DNA from: Thioglobus_C sp964448305
GTDB taxonomy: Bacteria; Pseudomonadota; Gammaproteobacteria; PS1; Pseudothioglobaceae
Length of the DNA: 22,789 nucleotides
Assembly: GCA_964448305.1 (NCBI GenBank)
Contig: CAYUWB010000021.1
Coordinates: forward strand, 1 to 22,789
Reading direction: 5' to 3'
This document shows positions 1-6,556 of this stretch, one piece after another. Within the stretch, counting starts at the first letter, position 1. The number at the start of each line of letters is the position of its first letter. The notes under the pieces were generated by a model. The model saw only the letters and a list, made by a program, of their open reading frames with translations, ran no database searches and was not told the origin of the DNA. The position numbers were made by a program, and so were the translations under genes.

Positions 1-1
1 G

Positions 2-73
2 AACGCAACTAGACAAACTATAAGAACTAGGCAGGGTACAGATTACCCACCAGATATAGAAGCAGAGTTATAG
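2..73 (+). CDS. C-terminal end of a gene cut by the window edge
   Basis: An open frame enters from the left edge and ends at TAG (71-73), giving 23 residues that finish PPDIEAEL. A Shine-Dalgarno sequence for the next gene (AGGAG) overlaps the stop, as in the tightly packed genes that follow. Too short to assign. It is probably the end of a late phage gene, since all neighbours to the right read the same way. Confidence 0.5.
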   Translation, partial: NATRQTIRTRQGTDYPPDIEAEL

Positions 74-81
74 GAGAAACA

Positions 82-267
82 ATGACTACACAAAACAATG
101 AAATTGTAATAACAGAATCAGCAATGAAAAAAGTATTATCTAACGATGAAACTTTAAGATTAAAATGCATGGTAGAAACTTTACATGATCAAGTAATTGA
201 ATTACAAAAACAACTAGGCAACTGCAATGGTAGTTGCAAAAAGGAGAAAAAAAATGCCAAGGGGTAA
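82..267 (+). CDS. Small hypothetical protein, 61 aa
   Basis: The start follows AGGAGAAACA, a good ribosome site. The product is polar and mostly helical, with a likely short coiled coil (about residues 28-46, including VETLHDQVIELQKQL) and a Cys-x3-Cys near a lysine-rich tail. Its last 14 bases overlap the next gene. I do not recognise a family. Position suggests a small accessory gene at the end of the late transcript. Confidence 0.7.
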   Translation: MTTQNNEIVITESAMKKVLSNDETLRLKCMVETLHDQVIELQKQLGNCNGSCKKEKKNAKG

Positions 268-358
268 AGGAACATATGGGTCTAAAGTAGGTAGACCAGC
301 AAAGAAAAAAAAGATGGGTATGGGTATGAAAAATGGAATGAAAAAAAGGAAAAGATAA
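254..358 (+). CDS. Tiny basic protein, 34 aa (MPRGKGTYG type)
   Basis: A 34-residue, strongly basic product beginning MPRGKGTYGSKVGRPAKKKK. The ATG follows AAGGAG inside the end of the previous gene, and its TAA overlaps the next ATG (TAATG), so it sits in a translationally coupled chain. Glycine, lysine and methionine dominate, with no hydrophobic core, so it is probably disordered and nucleic-acid binding. I associate this type of tiny ORF with marine phage genomes; that is recollection, not a search result. Function unknown. Confidence 0.65.
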   Translation: MPRGKGTYGSKVGRPAKKKKMGMGMKNGMKKRKR

Positions 359-591
359 TGTTTAGATTATTAAAACCAATACTACCATTTGTACCTCAAC
401 CATATAGAAATATGGTTAATTTTTTTATAGGCGCAATATCAAATTTATCTGGTGCAAGGCTAAAAGCTGTGTCAGAAATTTTTATTCATGCTGTTGCTGA
501 TGGAAAAATTAGTGCAACTGAATGGAACAAATTGGGTGGACCAAATGGTTTAGGAATAGTAGGAGGAAGCAATGGCTCCACGAAAAAGTAA
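358..591 (+). CDS. Hypothetical protein, 77 aa
   Basis: The start overlaps the previous stop (TAATG). The N-terminal third (FRLLKPILPFVPQPYRNMVNFFIGAISNL region) is hydrophobic and could be a membrane-associated helix. The middle, around VADGKISATEWNKL, resembles the acidic helix-loop-helix of small phage proteins tied to holin-like genes, but this is only an impression. The C-terminal 20 bases overlap the next gene. No family assigned. Confidence 0.65.
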   Translation: MFRLLKPILPFVPQPYRNMVNFFIGAISNLSGARLKAVSEIFIHAVADGKISATEWNKLGGPNGLGIVGGSNGSTKK

Positions 592-733
592 AAAAGGTTT
601 GTACGCAAATATTCACGCTAAAAGAAAAAGAATAAAAGCTGGATCAGGTGAAAAAATGCGAAAACCAGGAACAAAGGGTGCGCCTACAGCTAAAGCGTTT
701 AGGCAATCTAAAAAAACAGCAAAGAAAAGGTAA
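572..733 (+). CDS. Tiny basic protein, 53 aa (GLYANIHAKRKRIKAGSGE type)
   Basis: ATG follows AGGAGGAAGCA, the strongest ribosome site in this cluster, and TAA lies at 731-733. The product is about one third Lys/Arg and carries GLYANIHAKRKRIKAGSGE followed by KMRKPGTKGAPTAKAF. I recognise this as a recurrent small protein of marine phages, with no function known to me. The opposite-strand open frame over the same bases has no ribosome site and is rejected. Charge suggests DNA or RNA binding, perhaps inside the virion. Confidence 0.75.
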   Translation: MAPRKSKKGLYANIHAKRKRIKAGSGEKMRKPGTKGAPTAKAFRQSKKTAKKR

Positions 734-735
734 TT

Positions 736-1026
736 ATGGTTAAGAAAGCACATCAAAACCCTAAGGGTGGACTTAACAAAGCAGGTAGAGCGCATTTTAA
801 AGCTAAAGGTCAAAATTTAAAAGCGCCTGTAAAGAGCGGAGACAATCCTAGAAGAGCATCATTTTTAGCAAGGATGGCTGGCGTTAAAGGTCCTATGTTT
901 AAAAATGGTAAACCAACTAGAAAAAACTTAGCTTTAAAAGCATGGGGTGCGAGTAGCGTAGCTGATGCTAGAAAAAAAGCGGCGGCAATAACAAAACGTA
1001 ATAAAGCTAAAAAGGCAAAAACATAA
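736..1026 (+). CDS. Basic protein, 96 aa, DUF6321-like
   Basis: Begins MVKKAHQNPKGGLNKAGRAH and contains RRASFLARMAGVKGPM and NGKPTRKNLALKAWGA, a layout I recognise from a small basic phage family (DUF6321, from memory). It starts three bases after the previous gene and its TAA overlaps the next ATG. The rest is lysine/alanine rich and probably flexible. Known members are phage-encoded with no function; nucleic-acid binding is inference from charge only. Confidence 0.75.
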   Translation: MVKKAHQNPKGGLNKAGRAHFKAKGQNLKAPVKSGDNPRRASFLARMAGVKGPMFKNGKPTRKNLALKAWGASSVADARKKAAAITKRNKAKKAKT

Positions 1027-1175
1027 TGGGAAAATTAAGACCACAAATATTTTTAGCTATAGTAGTCTTAGGTATACTAGCGGCTATTGGTGCATTAAAA
1101 GGTGTGCCTGAACTAGCAACTGCTACCATAGGTGGTATTATAGCATTAGGAATGAAAGTTCTTGAAAACGAATAA
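1026..1175 (+). CDS. Small membrane protein, 49 aa
   Basis: The product begins MGKLRPQ and then has two hydrophobic stretches: residues about 8-25 (IFLAIVVLGILAAIGALK) and 30-43 (LATATIGGIIALGM), separated by a short turn. This is a two-helix hairpin expected in the inner membrane. Size, topology and place near the end of a late transcript make a holin or other lysis-associated protein possible, but no endolysin is visible in the window, so this is left unassigned. The start overlaps the upstream stop (TAATG). Confidence 0.6.
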   Translation: MGKLRPQIFLAIVVLGILAAIGALKGVPELATATIGGIIALGMKVLENE

Positions 1176-1269
1176 AAGTAAAACAAAGACGAGATTAATT
1201 GCGTCTACAACTTTGCTTGGCTTATGCTTAGCAAGTATAATTGTAATAGGAGAAATGTACTCTAAATGA
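1162..1269 (+). CDS. Probable 35-aa membrane peptide with TTG start
   Basis: An open frame of 35 codons starts at TTG (1162), preceded by AGGA at about ten bases, and ends in TGA that overlaps the next gene's ATG (ATGA). The product has a basic N-terminus (KTNKSKTKTR), one hydrophobic helix (LIASTTLLGLCLASIIVIG) and ends GEMYSK. It fills an otherwise empty 90-base gap in a packed gene chain, and the coupled stop supports it. The Cys in LLGLC is lipobox-like, but with only a short tail after it. Start codon uncertain. Confidence 0.5.
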   Translation: MKTNKSKTKTRLIASTTLLGLCLASIIVIGEMYSK

Positions 1270-2372
1270 AAAAAATTATTAAATCTATAATTAAAATACC
1301 TGTAAATATTGTAAAAGGCGTAGGTAAATTAATTAAAACAATAGTTAATTTTACGTTTGAAATTGTAAAAGCTTTTGGAAGAATGATAGTTTTTATTGTT
1401 AAATCTCCATTGTTATTAGCCATACAAACATATAATAAAGGTATATTAATACGTGATTGGGTAATGGTTAAAGTAGATTACCTGGATAGTGAAAGTAAAA
1501 AATGGCACAGGTTTTTTCAAACCTTGGCATTACCATATAATGCGCTTCTTAAATTAGGATTTAGTCCACAAATGGCTATGAGTTTTCTAGCTGTAGGTTC
1601 AACAGTAGGTACTGGTGTAGTTGTAAACGAAACAATATTAGCAGAAAGATCGTTTAGTAATCGAGATGCAGGTGTATATCTTGCACCATCAGATATGCCT
1701 AACTCAGAATTAGAAGAACAATTTAAAGAAGAAGTAACTACAAACACACTTAGAGTTTTACTTAATGACACACCAGTAGAAACTATAAGCATATCAGATG
1801 TAAACGTAGGAACTTCATTTGCATCTAAAGGTCAACCATCTGCTTTGCCATCAGGTAAAACAGAAGCAATACTGATTGACGGCAATAACACTAGAATCGA
1901 AATTGGAAAGTTAGTATTCTCAAGAAATAGTTGTACTACTTTGGTTATGACGAACATTAATTCAAATAAAACAACCATTAAAGATAATCAAGCCGATGGT
2001 TTATCTATATACCAAACAGCTTCATCTACTATACCTAACTTGCGAATATCAGGTGGTTACTACATGGCAGACCTATTACAGACTCAAGGTGGGTTATATG
2101 ACCGAATACACATTAGTCCATTAGATAGCATTAGTTCTTCTAAAGTTTATGTAAATGAACTTAATTTAACTAACATCGTGTCATCTGGTGGTTCATGTAC
2201 GCTTAACAAGCTAGATGTCGGAGAAATTGAAATAACTTTTAATAGAGTCGGTGGAGATAGTTCATTAGTAAGTAAAGCTTTAACAGTATCAAGTACAGTT
2301 ACAAGTGCTAATTGGGTTGTTGATGGCAATGTAGAAGTGTTAATGGCACCAGTAGAAAGAAAACCTGACTAA
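1266..2372 (+). CDS. Membrane-associated phage protein, 368 aa
   Basis: Residues 1-55 are a run of lysine-spaced hydrophobic segments (MKKIIKSIIKIPVNIVKGVG onward) that would form amphipathic, membrane-binding helices. A second hydrophobic segment lies at about 102-124 (MAMSFLAVGSTVGTGVVV). From residue 150 on the protein is rich in Ser, Thr, Asn and Val with a beta-strand pattern, like a repetitive virion or adhesion domain. It is the last gene before the convergent region. I do not recognise the family; a virion protein that touches the membrane is an inference from composition and position. Confidence 0.8.
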   Translation: MKKIIKSIIKIPVNIVKGVGKLIKTIVNFTFEIVKAFGRMIVFIVKSPLLLAIQTYNKGILIRDWVMVKVDYLDSESKKWHRFFQTLALPYNALLKLGFSPQMAMSFLAVGSTVGTGVVVNETILAERSFSNRDAGVYLAPSDMPNSELEEQFKEEVTTNTLRVLLNDTPVETISISDVNVGTSFASKGQPSALPSGKTEAILIDGNNTRIEIGKLVFSRNSCTTLVMTNINSNKTTIKDNQADGLSIYQTASSTIPNLRISGGYYMADLLQTQGGLYDRIHISPLDSISSSKVYVNELNLTNIVSSGGSCTLNKLDVGEIEITFNRVGGDSSLVSKALTVSSTVTSANWVVDGNVEVLMAPVERKPD

Positions 2373-2633
2373 AGCGCTGACGCTACATTAATCACCATTG
2401 TAATATATATATATATGTATACGCGCAATTACGTGCGTTCTAAAAATTCTGGGATATTCTAAAAAGTAGATAACAAAACTGTCCTATTTAGGTTTAGAAT
2501 GATTCTGAAAATTTCCCAACATGGTATGTAATGTTCCGCCTAGAGAGAACAACTTAACTAAGCGGAACACAAACAAGTCAAGGGAATCATGAAACTACGC
2601 TCGCGCGTAAGAGAAAGGATTTCCTTACTTAAA
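2373..2633. other. Convergent intergenic region with inverted repeats
   Basis: Rightward and leftward gene blocks meet here, so terminators are expected. I see an 8-base inverted repeat ATTCTAAA/TTTAGAAT (2456-2463 and 2493-2500), another TGTTCCGC/GCGGAACA (2532-2539 and 2562-2569, 22-base loop), and an AT dinucleotide run at 2403-2416. None has the classic GC stem plus T tract of an intrinsic terminator, so the terminator call is weak. Confidence 0.4.
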
Positions 2634-2639
2634 TTATAG
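2589..2639 (+). CDS. Possible 16-aa micro-ORF with phage-type leader
   Basis: ATG at 2589 opens a 16-codon frame (MKLRSRVRERISLLKL) ending TAG at 2637-2639, overlapping the 3' end of the minus-strand nuclease gene by six bases. Upstream on the plus strand is AAACAAGTCAAGGGAATC, the same leader found before several minus-strand genes. Alone, the ORF would be ignored; the leader is the reason to list it. It may be a true basic amphipathic peptide or a remnant of a gene. Confidence 0.25.
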   Translation: MKLRSRVRERISLLKL

Positions 2640-3023
2640 TGTTAGGTCTTTGCCTGTGTCAACGGGAGCATCCTTAGAGTCCATCCACACTCGTGCGATC
2701 TTATTAAACGTATTTAAATCCATAGAAACAATGTGCTTAAGATCTCTCTTGCCCTTTTGCTTGTGTGATTGGCAAACTATAGGTAACTTACCCCTATTAG
2801 CCTCTGATGCCATCAAAGCCTGTTCTAGAGCCTTCAGCGTGCGACTAGACACAACCTTTCCATACTTAACTTCTATTGCAAAGTAAGGATGTTGTATATC
2901 AGGCACATTGCCTGAGTGTCTACCTGTTACAGGTATGCGTTCTACTGTTGCGTTAGTCGGTCGCGCGATTAGCTTGTCTGCCCAATCACGCTCTATCTGT
3001 TTCCATTGTTTACTTTGTGCCAT
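2634..3023 (-). CDS. PDDEXK-type nuclease, Holliday-junction-resolvase-like
   Basis: 129 residues. The core reads GNVPDIQHPYFAIEVKYGKV: Asp42, Glu51 and Lys53 form the D-(x8)-E-x-K signature of PD-(D/E)xK nucleases, with a following helix (TLKALEQALMAS) and strand (LPIVCQSHKQKG) as expected in the fold. Size fits small resolvase-like or VRR-like phage nucleases, which cut branched DNA intermediates. It is the last gene of the replication operon and overlaps the helicase loader by 14 bases. Resolution of recombination intermediates is the likely role; a plain endonuclease is the alternative. Confidence 0.75.
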   Translation of the reverse strand: MAQSKQWKQIERDWADKLIARPTNATVERIPVTGRHSGNVPDIQHPYFAIEVKYGKVVSSRTLKALEQALMASEANRGKLPIVCQSHKQKGKRDLKHIVSMDLNTFNKIARVWMDSKDAPVDTGKDLTL

Positions 3024-3867
3024 CTCTCAACTCCAATAATCTTGGTCTCACATCTTCGCCCTCTATGGCTATGAAATTGCCTCTGAAAGCGTCTGTAAGT
3101 CTGCTTACAACGGGTACGCCAACAATCTTGTTGAGTTCATCAATGGAATGGTTGGTCGTAACGAATGTACGCAGTTCGTGGTTTCTGTATCTGTAGTCTA
3201 TTATCTCGTGAAAGATTGATGTTGTCCAATCAGTCGTGTACTCCCTACCCAAATCGTCTAAGACGAGATTTCTTGCGCTCTTGTAAGTATTTACCTCTTG
3301 ATTTAGGTTGCCAGCTTTCATGCTGGATTGTAAGTTTCTGATCAGATCACTCGCTTGTGCGAATAACACCGCTTGGTGATGTCGATTTATCACCATCCAG
3401 GCAGATGCCAACGCTAAATGAGTCTTACCGACTCCTGTTGTTCCATAAAGTGTTATAAACGGCTCGTTCCTCTGTTCTGCCCAATCAGAGCATGCCTTAA
3501 GAACGTAGTCTCCATTCTCAATCAAGCTTGTATCGTAGTCGCTATATCTTTTTTCATCATAGCTCTGCAAGTTTGAGGCTCTGATAAGTATCTCACGTGA
3601 GTTTTTCTTCATGCAAACGCATTGTGCATACTTGCCAAAGTCAGGATGATCAATGTGAAAGTTCCAAGCTACCCAACCTAGTCCTTCGCATTTGCAAACC
3701 CCGCGAGCGATATACTCTTTCGCGAGGTCTGCTAGTCGTTTAGTAACGTGTCCTTTATCGGAGTTTTGATTTTCTTTGTTTTTCTGCGAGTTCTCTTGTC
3801 CGCTCATCGATCGTTGTGCTGACCTCTGTTGCGCGACCTTTTGAAACTCGTCTTTCAGATTTTCCAT
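3010..3867 (-). CDS. DnaC-like helicase loader (AAA+ ATPase)
   Basis: 285 residues. Walker A is GTTGVGKT (142-149), Walker B LVLDDLG (201-207), sensor 1 TTN (237-239) and the arginine finger sits in VPVVSRLT (252-258). Two CxC pairs (C58/C60, C83/C85) precede the ATPase, as in phage DnaC relatives with a small zinc module. Such proteins load the host DnaB helicase at the phage origin. The N-terminal 37 codons overlap the initiator gene in another frame; the later Met21 is an alternative start. Adjacent to the initiator, as in lambda O/P and many phages. Confidence 0.88.
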   Translation of the reverse strand: MENLKDEFQKVAQQRSAQRSMSGQENSQKNKENQNSDKGHVTKRLADLAKEYIARGVCKCEGLGWVAWNFHIDHPDFGKYAQCVCMKKNSREILIRASNLQSYDEKRYSDYDTSLIENGDYVLKACSDWAEQRNEPFITLYGTTGVGKTHLALASAWMVINRHHQAVLFAQASDLIRNLQSSMKAGNLNQEVNTYKSARNLVLDDLGREYTTDWTTSIFHEIIDYRYRNHELRTFVTTNHSIDELNKIVGVPVVSRLTDAFRGNFIAIEGEDVRPRLLELRDGTK

Positions 3868-4465
3868 AATAGTTCTCTTTTGCTTTCTCTAGCCAATTTC
3901 TAAAGGCTAGTTTCGGTTTTTTTGATTTCTTGCCTTCCCACCAGAGTGAATATTTCTTTGCCTCTGCTATCAAGTCAACTCCAACGTAATCTGTTTCTAT
4001 GTCGGTTATGTACTCTTGAATTTTAGGATGTGAAACATTCTCTACTAATGTGCCATCATTGTCAATTAATGATAACCACTTTGGTGCTGTCGCTGTAGTT
4101 TCTACTTTACGTTTCTTAATATCTATATCTTTAGATATAGATATGGACGGCGCAACGGAATGCACCCCCAAAACGCAACCTGTTGCACTACATTCTTTTG
4201 GATTTTCAAGTAATAACTTGAACCCATCTGTTTTCAATCTCTTAACTTTTGACTTCACTCGTGTGAGGTAGCCAAGTTTTTCTAGATTTTTGACATGATA
4301 CTGAGCCATTCTCTGTTTCATGCCACACTTTTCAGCTATGAATCTCGTGCTTGGAAAACAACAACCGCACTCTCTTGCGTGGTCCGCAAGTGCGAGAAGT
4401 ACAATTTTTTGACTGGACGCGATATCTCTCTGTTCCCACGCCCATGTTATTGCTTTCAGGCTCAC
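3755..4465 (-). CDS. Phage replication initiator, lambda-O-like winged-helix protein
   Basis: 236 residues, GTG start overlapping the upstream stop (GTGA). Residues 1-72 form a winged helix-turn-helix: IVLLALADHARECG, FPSTRFIAEKCGMKQRMAQY and the wing LEKLGYLTRVKSK. A linker (about 88-128) is followed by a C-terminal domain with SLWWEGKKSKKPKLAFRNWL, typical of phage replication proteins whose C-terminus contacts the loader or helicase. The following gene is the DnaC-like loader. A 26-base palindrome sits in the linker coding region, matching the lambda arrangement where the origin lies inside O. Confidence 0.82.
   Translation of the reverse strand: MSLKAITWAWEQRDIASSQKIVLLALADHARECGCCFPSTRFIAEKCGMKQRMAQYHVKNLEKLGYLTRVKSKVKRLKTDGFKLLLENPKECSATGCVLGVHSVAPSISISKDIDIKKRKVETTATAPKWLSLIDNDGTLVENVSHPKIQEYITDIETDYVGVDLIAEAKKYSLWWEGKKSKKPKLAFRNWLEKAKENYYGKSERRVSKGRATEVSTTIDERTRELAEKQRKSKLR
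4119..4144. repeat. 26-base near-perfect palindrome inside the initiator gene; candidate origin element
   Basis: Arms ATATCTATATCT (4119-4130) and AGATATAGATAT (4133-4144) are perfect inverted copies around TT. Each arm is itself a tandem of ATATCT. It is AT-only apart from four G/C, lies in the codons for residues 108-116 of the initiator, in the linker between its two domains. In lambda the iterons of the origin lie at the equivalent place in gene O. It could bind the initiator or ease unwinding. Confidence 0.5.
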
Positions 4466-4722
4466 TCTATCCGCCTAACCCAAACTTCTTTCTCTTTGAG
4501 AATAGTTTGATACCTGACCTTCTGTCCTGCTTTTCGGCGCCTACTCGCGTCATTGATTATGCCGTGTTGCTTTCTGCGTGCCTCTTCCTTACCATCTGCG
4601 GGGATAGCAATTGTCATCCCCACAGACATATCTCGCACGCTAGTGAGAAAGTCTTGCCGACCAACTCTCTTAGCATACTCCGAAGTAAACTCCTTTGTAC
4701 TTAATTTTCTTACCTCAGTCAT
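4462..4722 (-). CDS. Hypothetical protein, 86 aa
   Basis: I start it at the second Met (MTEVRKLSTKEF), because AGGAG lies eight bases upstream and the upstream gene's TAA almost touches this ATG; the longer version has no site. The product is basic and helical (EEARRKQHGIINDASRRRKAG) with a C-terminal strand pair (KVRYQTILKEKEVWVRRIE) that could make a small DNA-binding domain. It lies between the annealing protein and the initiator, with GTGA overlap to the latter, so a replication accessory role is plausible. Family not recognised. Confidence 0.75.
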   Translation of the reverse strand: MTEVRKLSTKEFTSEYAKRVGRQDFLTSVRDMSVGMTIAIPADGKEEARRKQHGIINDASRRRKAGQKVRYQTILKEKEVWVRRIE

Positions 4723-4723
4723 A

Positions 4724-5545
4724 TTATGTACTCCTGTTCTCATAGTTCACTTGTGCGATTGTGTCTATGTCTGGTGTGTCTGCTTTTTTAGGAGCGACTT
4801 TCTGTTCAGGTTCATCTTCTACGCCAAAGCTGATGTCATTGATTGTTTTTACAATCAACTCTCTCAACCCCATGCTACATGGTTTCTCAGGATTGCCCTG
4901 ATTGTCAGTCTTGCTAGGATCTGAACCTAAGTTCAATATCCATTCAAGGTAACCCTTGCCCACATTTGAATCGTAGTAAGCCTCTTTTACAGTCTTGCCC
5001 TTAACTTTTGCACCATATCTTGTGAACACATAATCGTTTTTAGATGCATCCCATTCCATTTCAAAAATGTTCTTAACCTCTTTCTTCTCGCCTGTGTCCT
5101 CGTTAACAACTACTCTTGTAGGTGCTGACTGCGATTCCTTGTCTGCTCTGACAATGTCCTCGTCTTGTGTGAACAACTCGTGTGAGAAAGTAGCGTATCT
5201 CATACCCATAACGTATGCTCTCTTATACGCCATCTGCATGCCTCTCTGTCTATCAGATGATCCACGCTCTGACGAATCCCATGTGCCTACTGCACCTGAG
5301 ATACAATCGTTAGAGGTTATGTCTATAATGTTGAGTACGATTGTAATTCTGCACTCTCCACTATCTGTGTTGTACTCTCGCACGTCCGCTAGCTCAGCTT
5401 TGTAACCAAAACCTTCTGCCAATTTAGACGCACCTGATTGCGTTAAAAACGGCTTTTGCATGTGCGCTATCGTTGTGTAGTCAATATCTTTGACCATGTC
5501 TTGCCTGATACTCTCTGCAAGTTCTAATCCTTTAATCTTGTCCAT
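4724..5545 (-). CDS. Single-strand annealing-like recombination protein with C-terminal DUF3820-like module
   Basis: 273 residues. The N-terminal part (about 22-125) carries KPFLTQSGASKLAEGFGY, then strands (ITIVLNIIDITS) and SSERGSSDRQRGMQMAYKRA followed by YVMGMRYATF; this pattern is what I know from phage Rad52/Erf-like annealing proteins. Residues about 172-204 (VFTRYGAKVKGKTVKEAYY, then GKGYLEWIL) resemble the small module of exonuclease X C-terminus/DUF3820. The product would anneal complementary single strands in recombination-dependent replication. ATG follows AAGGATAAACG and overlaps the upstream gene by 14 bases. No partner 5'-3' exonuclease is evident nearby. Confidence 0.65.
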   Translation of the reverse strand: MDKIKGLELAESIRQDMVKDIDYTTIAHMQKPFLTQSGASKLAEGFGYKAELADVREYNTDSGECRITIVLNIIDITSNDCISGAVGTWDSSERGSSDRQRGMQMAYKRAYVMGMRYATFSHELFTQDEDIVRADKESQSAPTRVVVNEDTGEKKEVKNIFEMEWDASKNDYVFTRYGAKVKGKTVKEAYYDSNVGKGYLEWILNLGSDPSKTDNQGNPEKPCSMGLRELIVKTINDISFGVEDEPEQKVAPKKADTPDIDTIAQVNYENRST

Positions 5546-5960
5546 CGTTTATCCTTTTTACTTTGATGCCACTACTTACTCTCTTAGTCATCTTCTCGAT
5601 GTAGTCAGCAAGTTCGCCACCTTGTTTCTTTAATTTTTTTACCTCAGTCATCATCACACGTTCAGGTTCTTCGACTATCCTTGTTCGTGCTTTCCTGATA
5701 CATTTGTCTAGTTCCTCATCATCCATCCACTCCTCTGCGATATAGCGCAAGTCATCAACCGCTATAGACGACTTAGACGAACGCTTAGCCTCGTAATCCT
5801 TGCCTTTCAACACAGTTGCCCAGTTTGTATCAGACGAGCGAGAGTCTAGTTCCATGTAGATCATAGCCTCTAACTCATCTTTCTTCTTCTGTAGCGCTTG
5901 TATTTGTACGCCTAGAACCTCGTACTCAGACAAGATTGCATCAATCTTATTCGTTTCCAT
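5532..5960 (-). CDS. Coiled-coil hypothetical protein, 142 aa
   Basis: I take METNKID as the start; an upstream Met eight residues earlier is possible. Residues 1-40 form a heptad-like coiled coil (ILSEYEVLGVQIQALQKKKD), followed by an acidic and charged region (VDDLRYIAEEWMDDEELDKC) and a basic tail. The architecture, size and location next to the annealing protein recall the small partner proteins seen beside phage exonuclease/annealing pairs. No catalytic motif is visible. It overlaps the gene before it by 14 bases. Confidence 0.7.
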   Translation of the reverse strand: METNKIDAILSEYEVLGVQIQALQKKKDELEAMIYMELDSRSSDTNWATVLKGKDYEAKRSSKSSIAVDDLRYIAEEWMDDEELDKCIRKARTRIVEEPERVMMTEVKKLKKQGGELADYIEKMTKRVSSGIKVKRINDGQD

Positions 5961-6456
5961 CTTCATCCATTTCTTCCATTTCATCTATCGCACGTGTGAG
6001 TGGTGTAATAGATTTTAGGTATGAATACCTATTGTTGATTGATCTTAGCTGAGATATGACATCACGAGTTACACTCGCCCTCACTTTGTCATCACTCTCA
6101 ACTATGTTGATGTGCCTGTACTCTCTCTTTCTGCCATCGTCCTCAGTTCTAACGCTCATTAGAGCGTACTTAGTATCTTCGTCTCCACTTTCGTTTACGA
6201 AAATAACACGCAACCCACTCATAACATTCCTAGCTATGTTTAGATCCCACTTGTGTGCCTTGCTACTTACATGCTCTGCAAATATAGGATTAAGTGGACT
6301 CTCTGCATTTTCTGCATCTTGTACAAGAACCTCAGGCGTTAGCTTGTCTCCATGAGTAGAGAGCAAGAACTCGATTCGCTCGCCTATTATCTGCGGATCT
6401 AAATCGCGTATGCCCTCTGTGTTTAAAAAGGGATTATCTCCCCATACAAATTTCAT
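5947..6456 (-). CDS. Phage conserved hypothetical protein, 169 aa
   Basis: Starts at MKFVWGDN, which has AAGGAC at a proper distance; the frame is open a further 44 codons upstream but that stretch runs through the operator and has no ribosome site. Segments GERIEFLLSTHGDKLTPEVL, ESPLNPIFAEH and the late NNRYSYLKSITPLTRAI match my memory of a widespread phage family of unknown function that sits near recombination genes (its members have LTPE..V..A and SPLH..F motifs). First gene of the leftward replication operon. Confidence 0.75.
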   Translation of the reverse strand: MKFVWGDNPFLNTEGIRDLDPQIIGERIEFLLSTHGDKLTPEVLVQDAENAESPLNPIFAEHVSSKAHKWDLNIARNVMSGLRVIFVNESGDEDTKYALMSVRTEDDGRKREYRHINIVESDDKVRASVTRDVISQLRSINNRYSYLKSITPLTRAIDEMEEMDEDGNE

Positions 6457-6480
6457 AATTTGTCCTTCACTTGTTTGTTT
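6457..6480 (-). promoter_or_regulatory. Leader of the AAACAAGT type
   Basis: On the minus strand the bases before the start read AAACAAACAAGTGAAGGAC, i.e. the A-rich AAACAAGT element directly joined to the Shine-Dalgarno site, with no hairpin between. The same arrangement precedes the genes starting at 11536, 13753, 14623, 14858 and 15610. Confidence 0.5.
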
Positions 6481-6490
6481 ATTGTTAAAA

Positions 6491-6519
6491 AAGATATCAC
6501 ATGATATCTGTAAAATCAA
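6491..6519 (-). promoter_or_regulatory. Leftward promoter with overlapping operator palindrome
   Basis: On the minus strand TTGATT (6514-6519) and TATCTT (6491-6496) are 17 bases apart, a fair sigma70 pair. The -10 and the spacer are covered by AGATATCACATGATATCT (6492-6509), with perfect 8-base arms around CA. A repressor dimer bound there would block the promoter. It would drive the replication operon 6456 to 2634. Not a terminator: the 2-base loop is too tight, although a T run follows on the minus strand. Confidence 0.5.
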
Positions 6520-6556
6520 GCCATGTCGAAACATATCGTAACCCAACCATTCAAAC

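Noticed and set aside
613..813. Minus-strand hydrophobic frame
   Set aside because: Antisense shadow of two small basic plus-strand genes; lysine codons read backwards give Phe/Leu.
2532..2569. tRNA or attachment site
   Set aside because: The inverted repeat resembles an acceptor stem only superficially: 22-base loop, no other arms; no integrase in the window.
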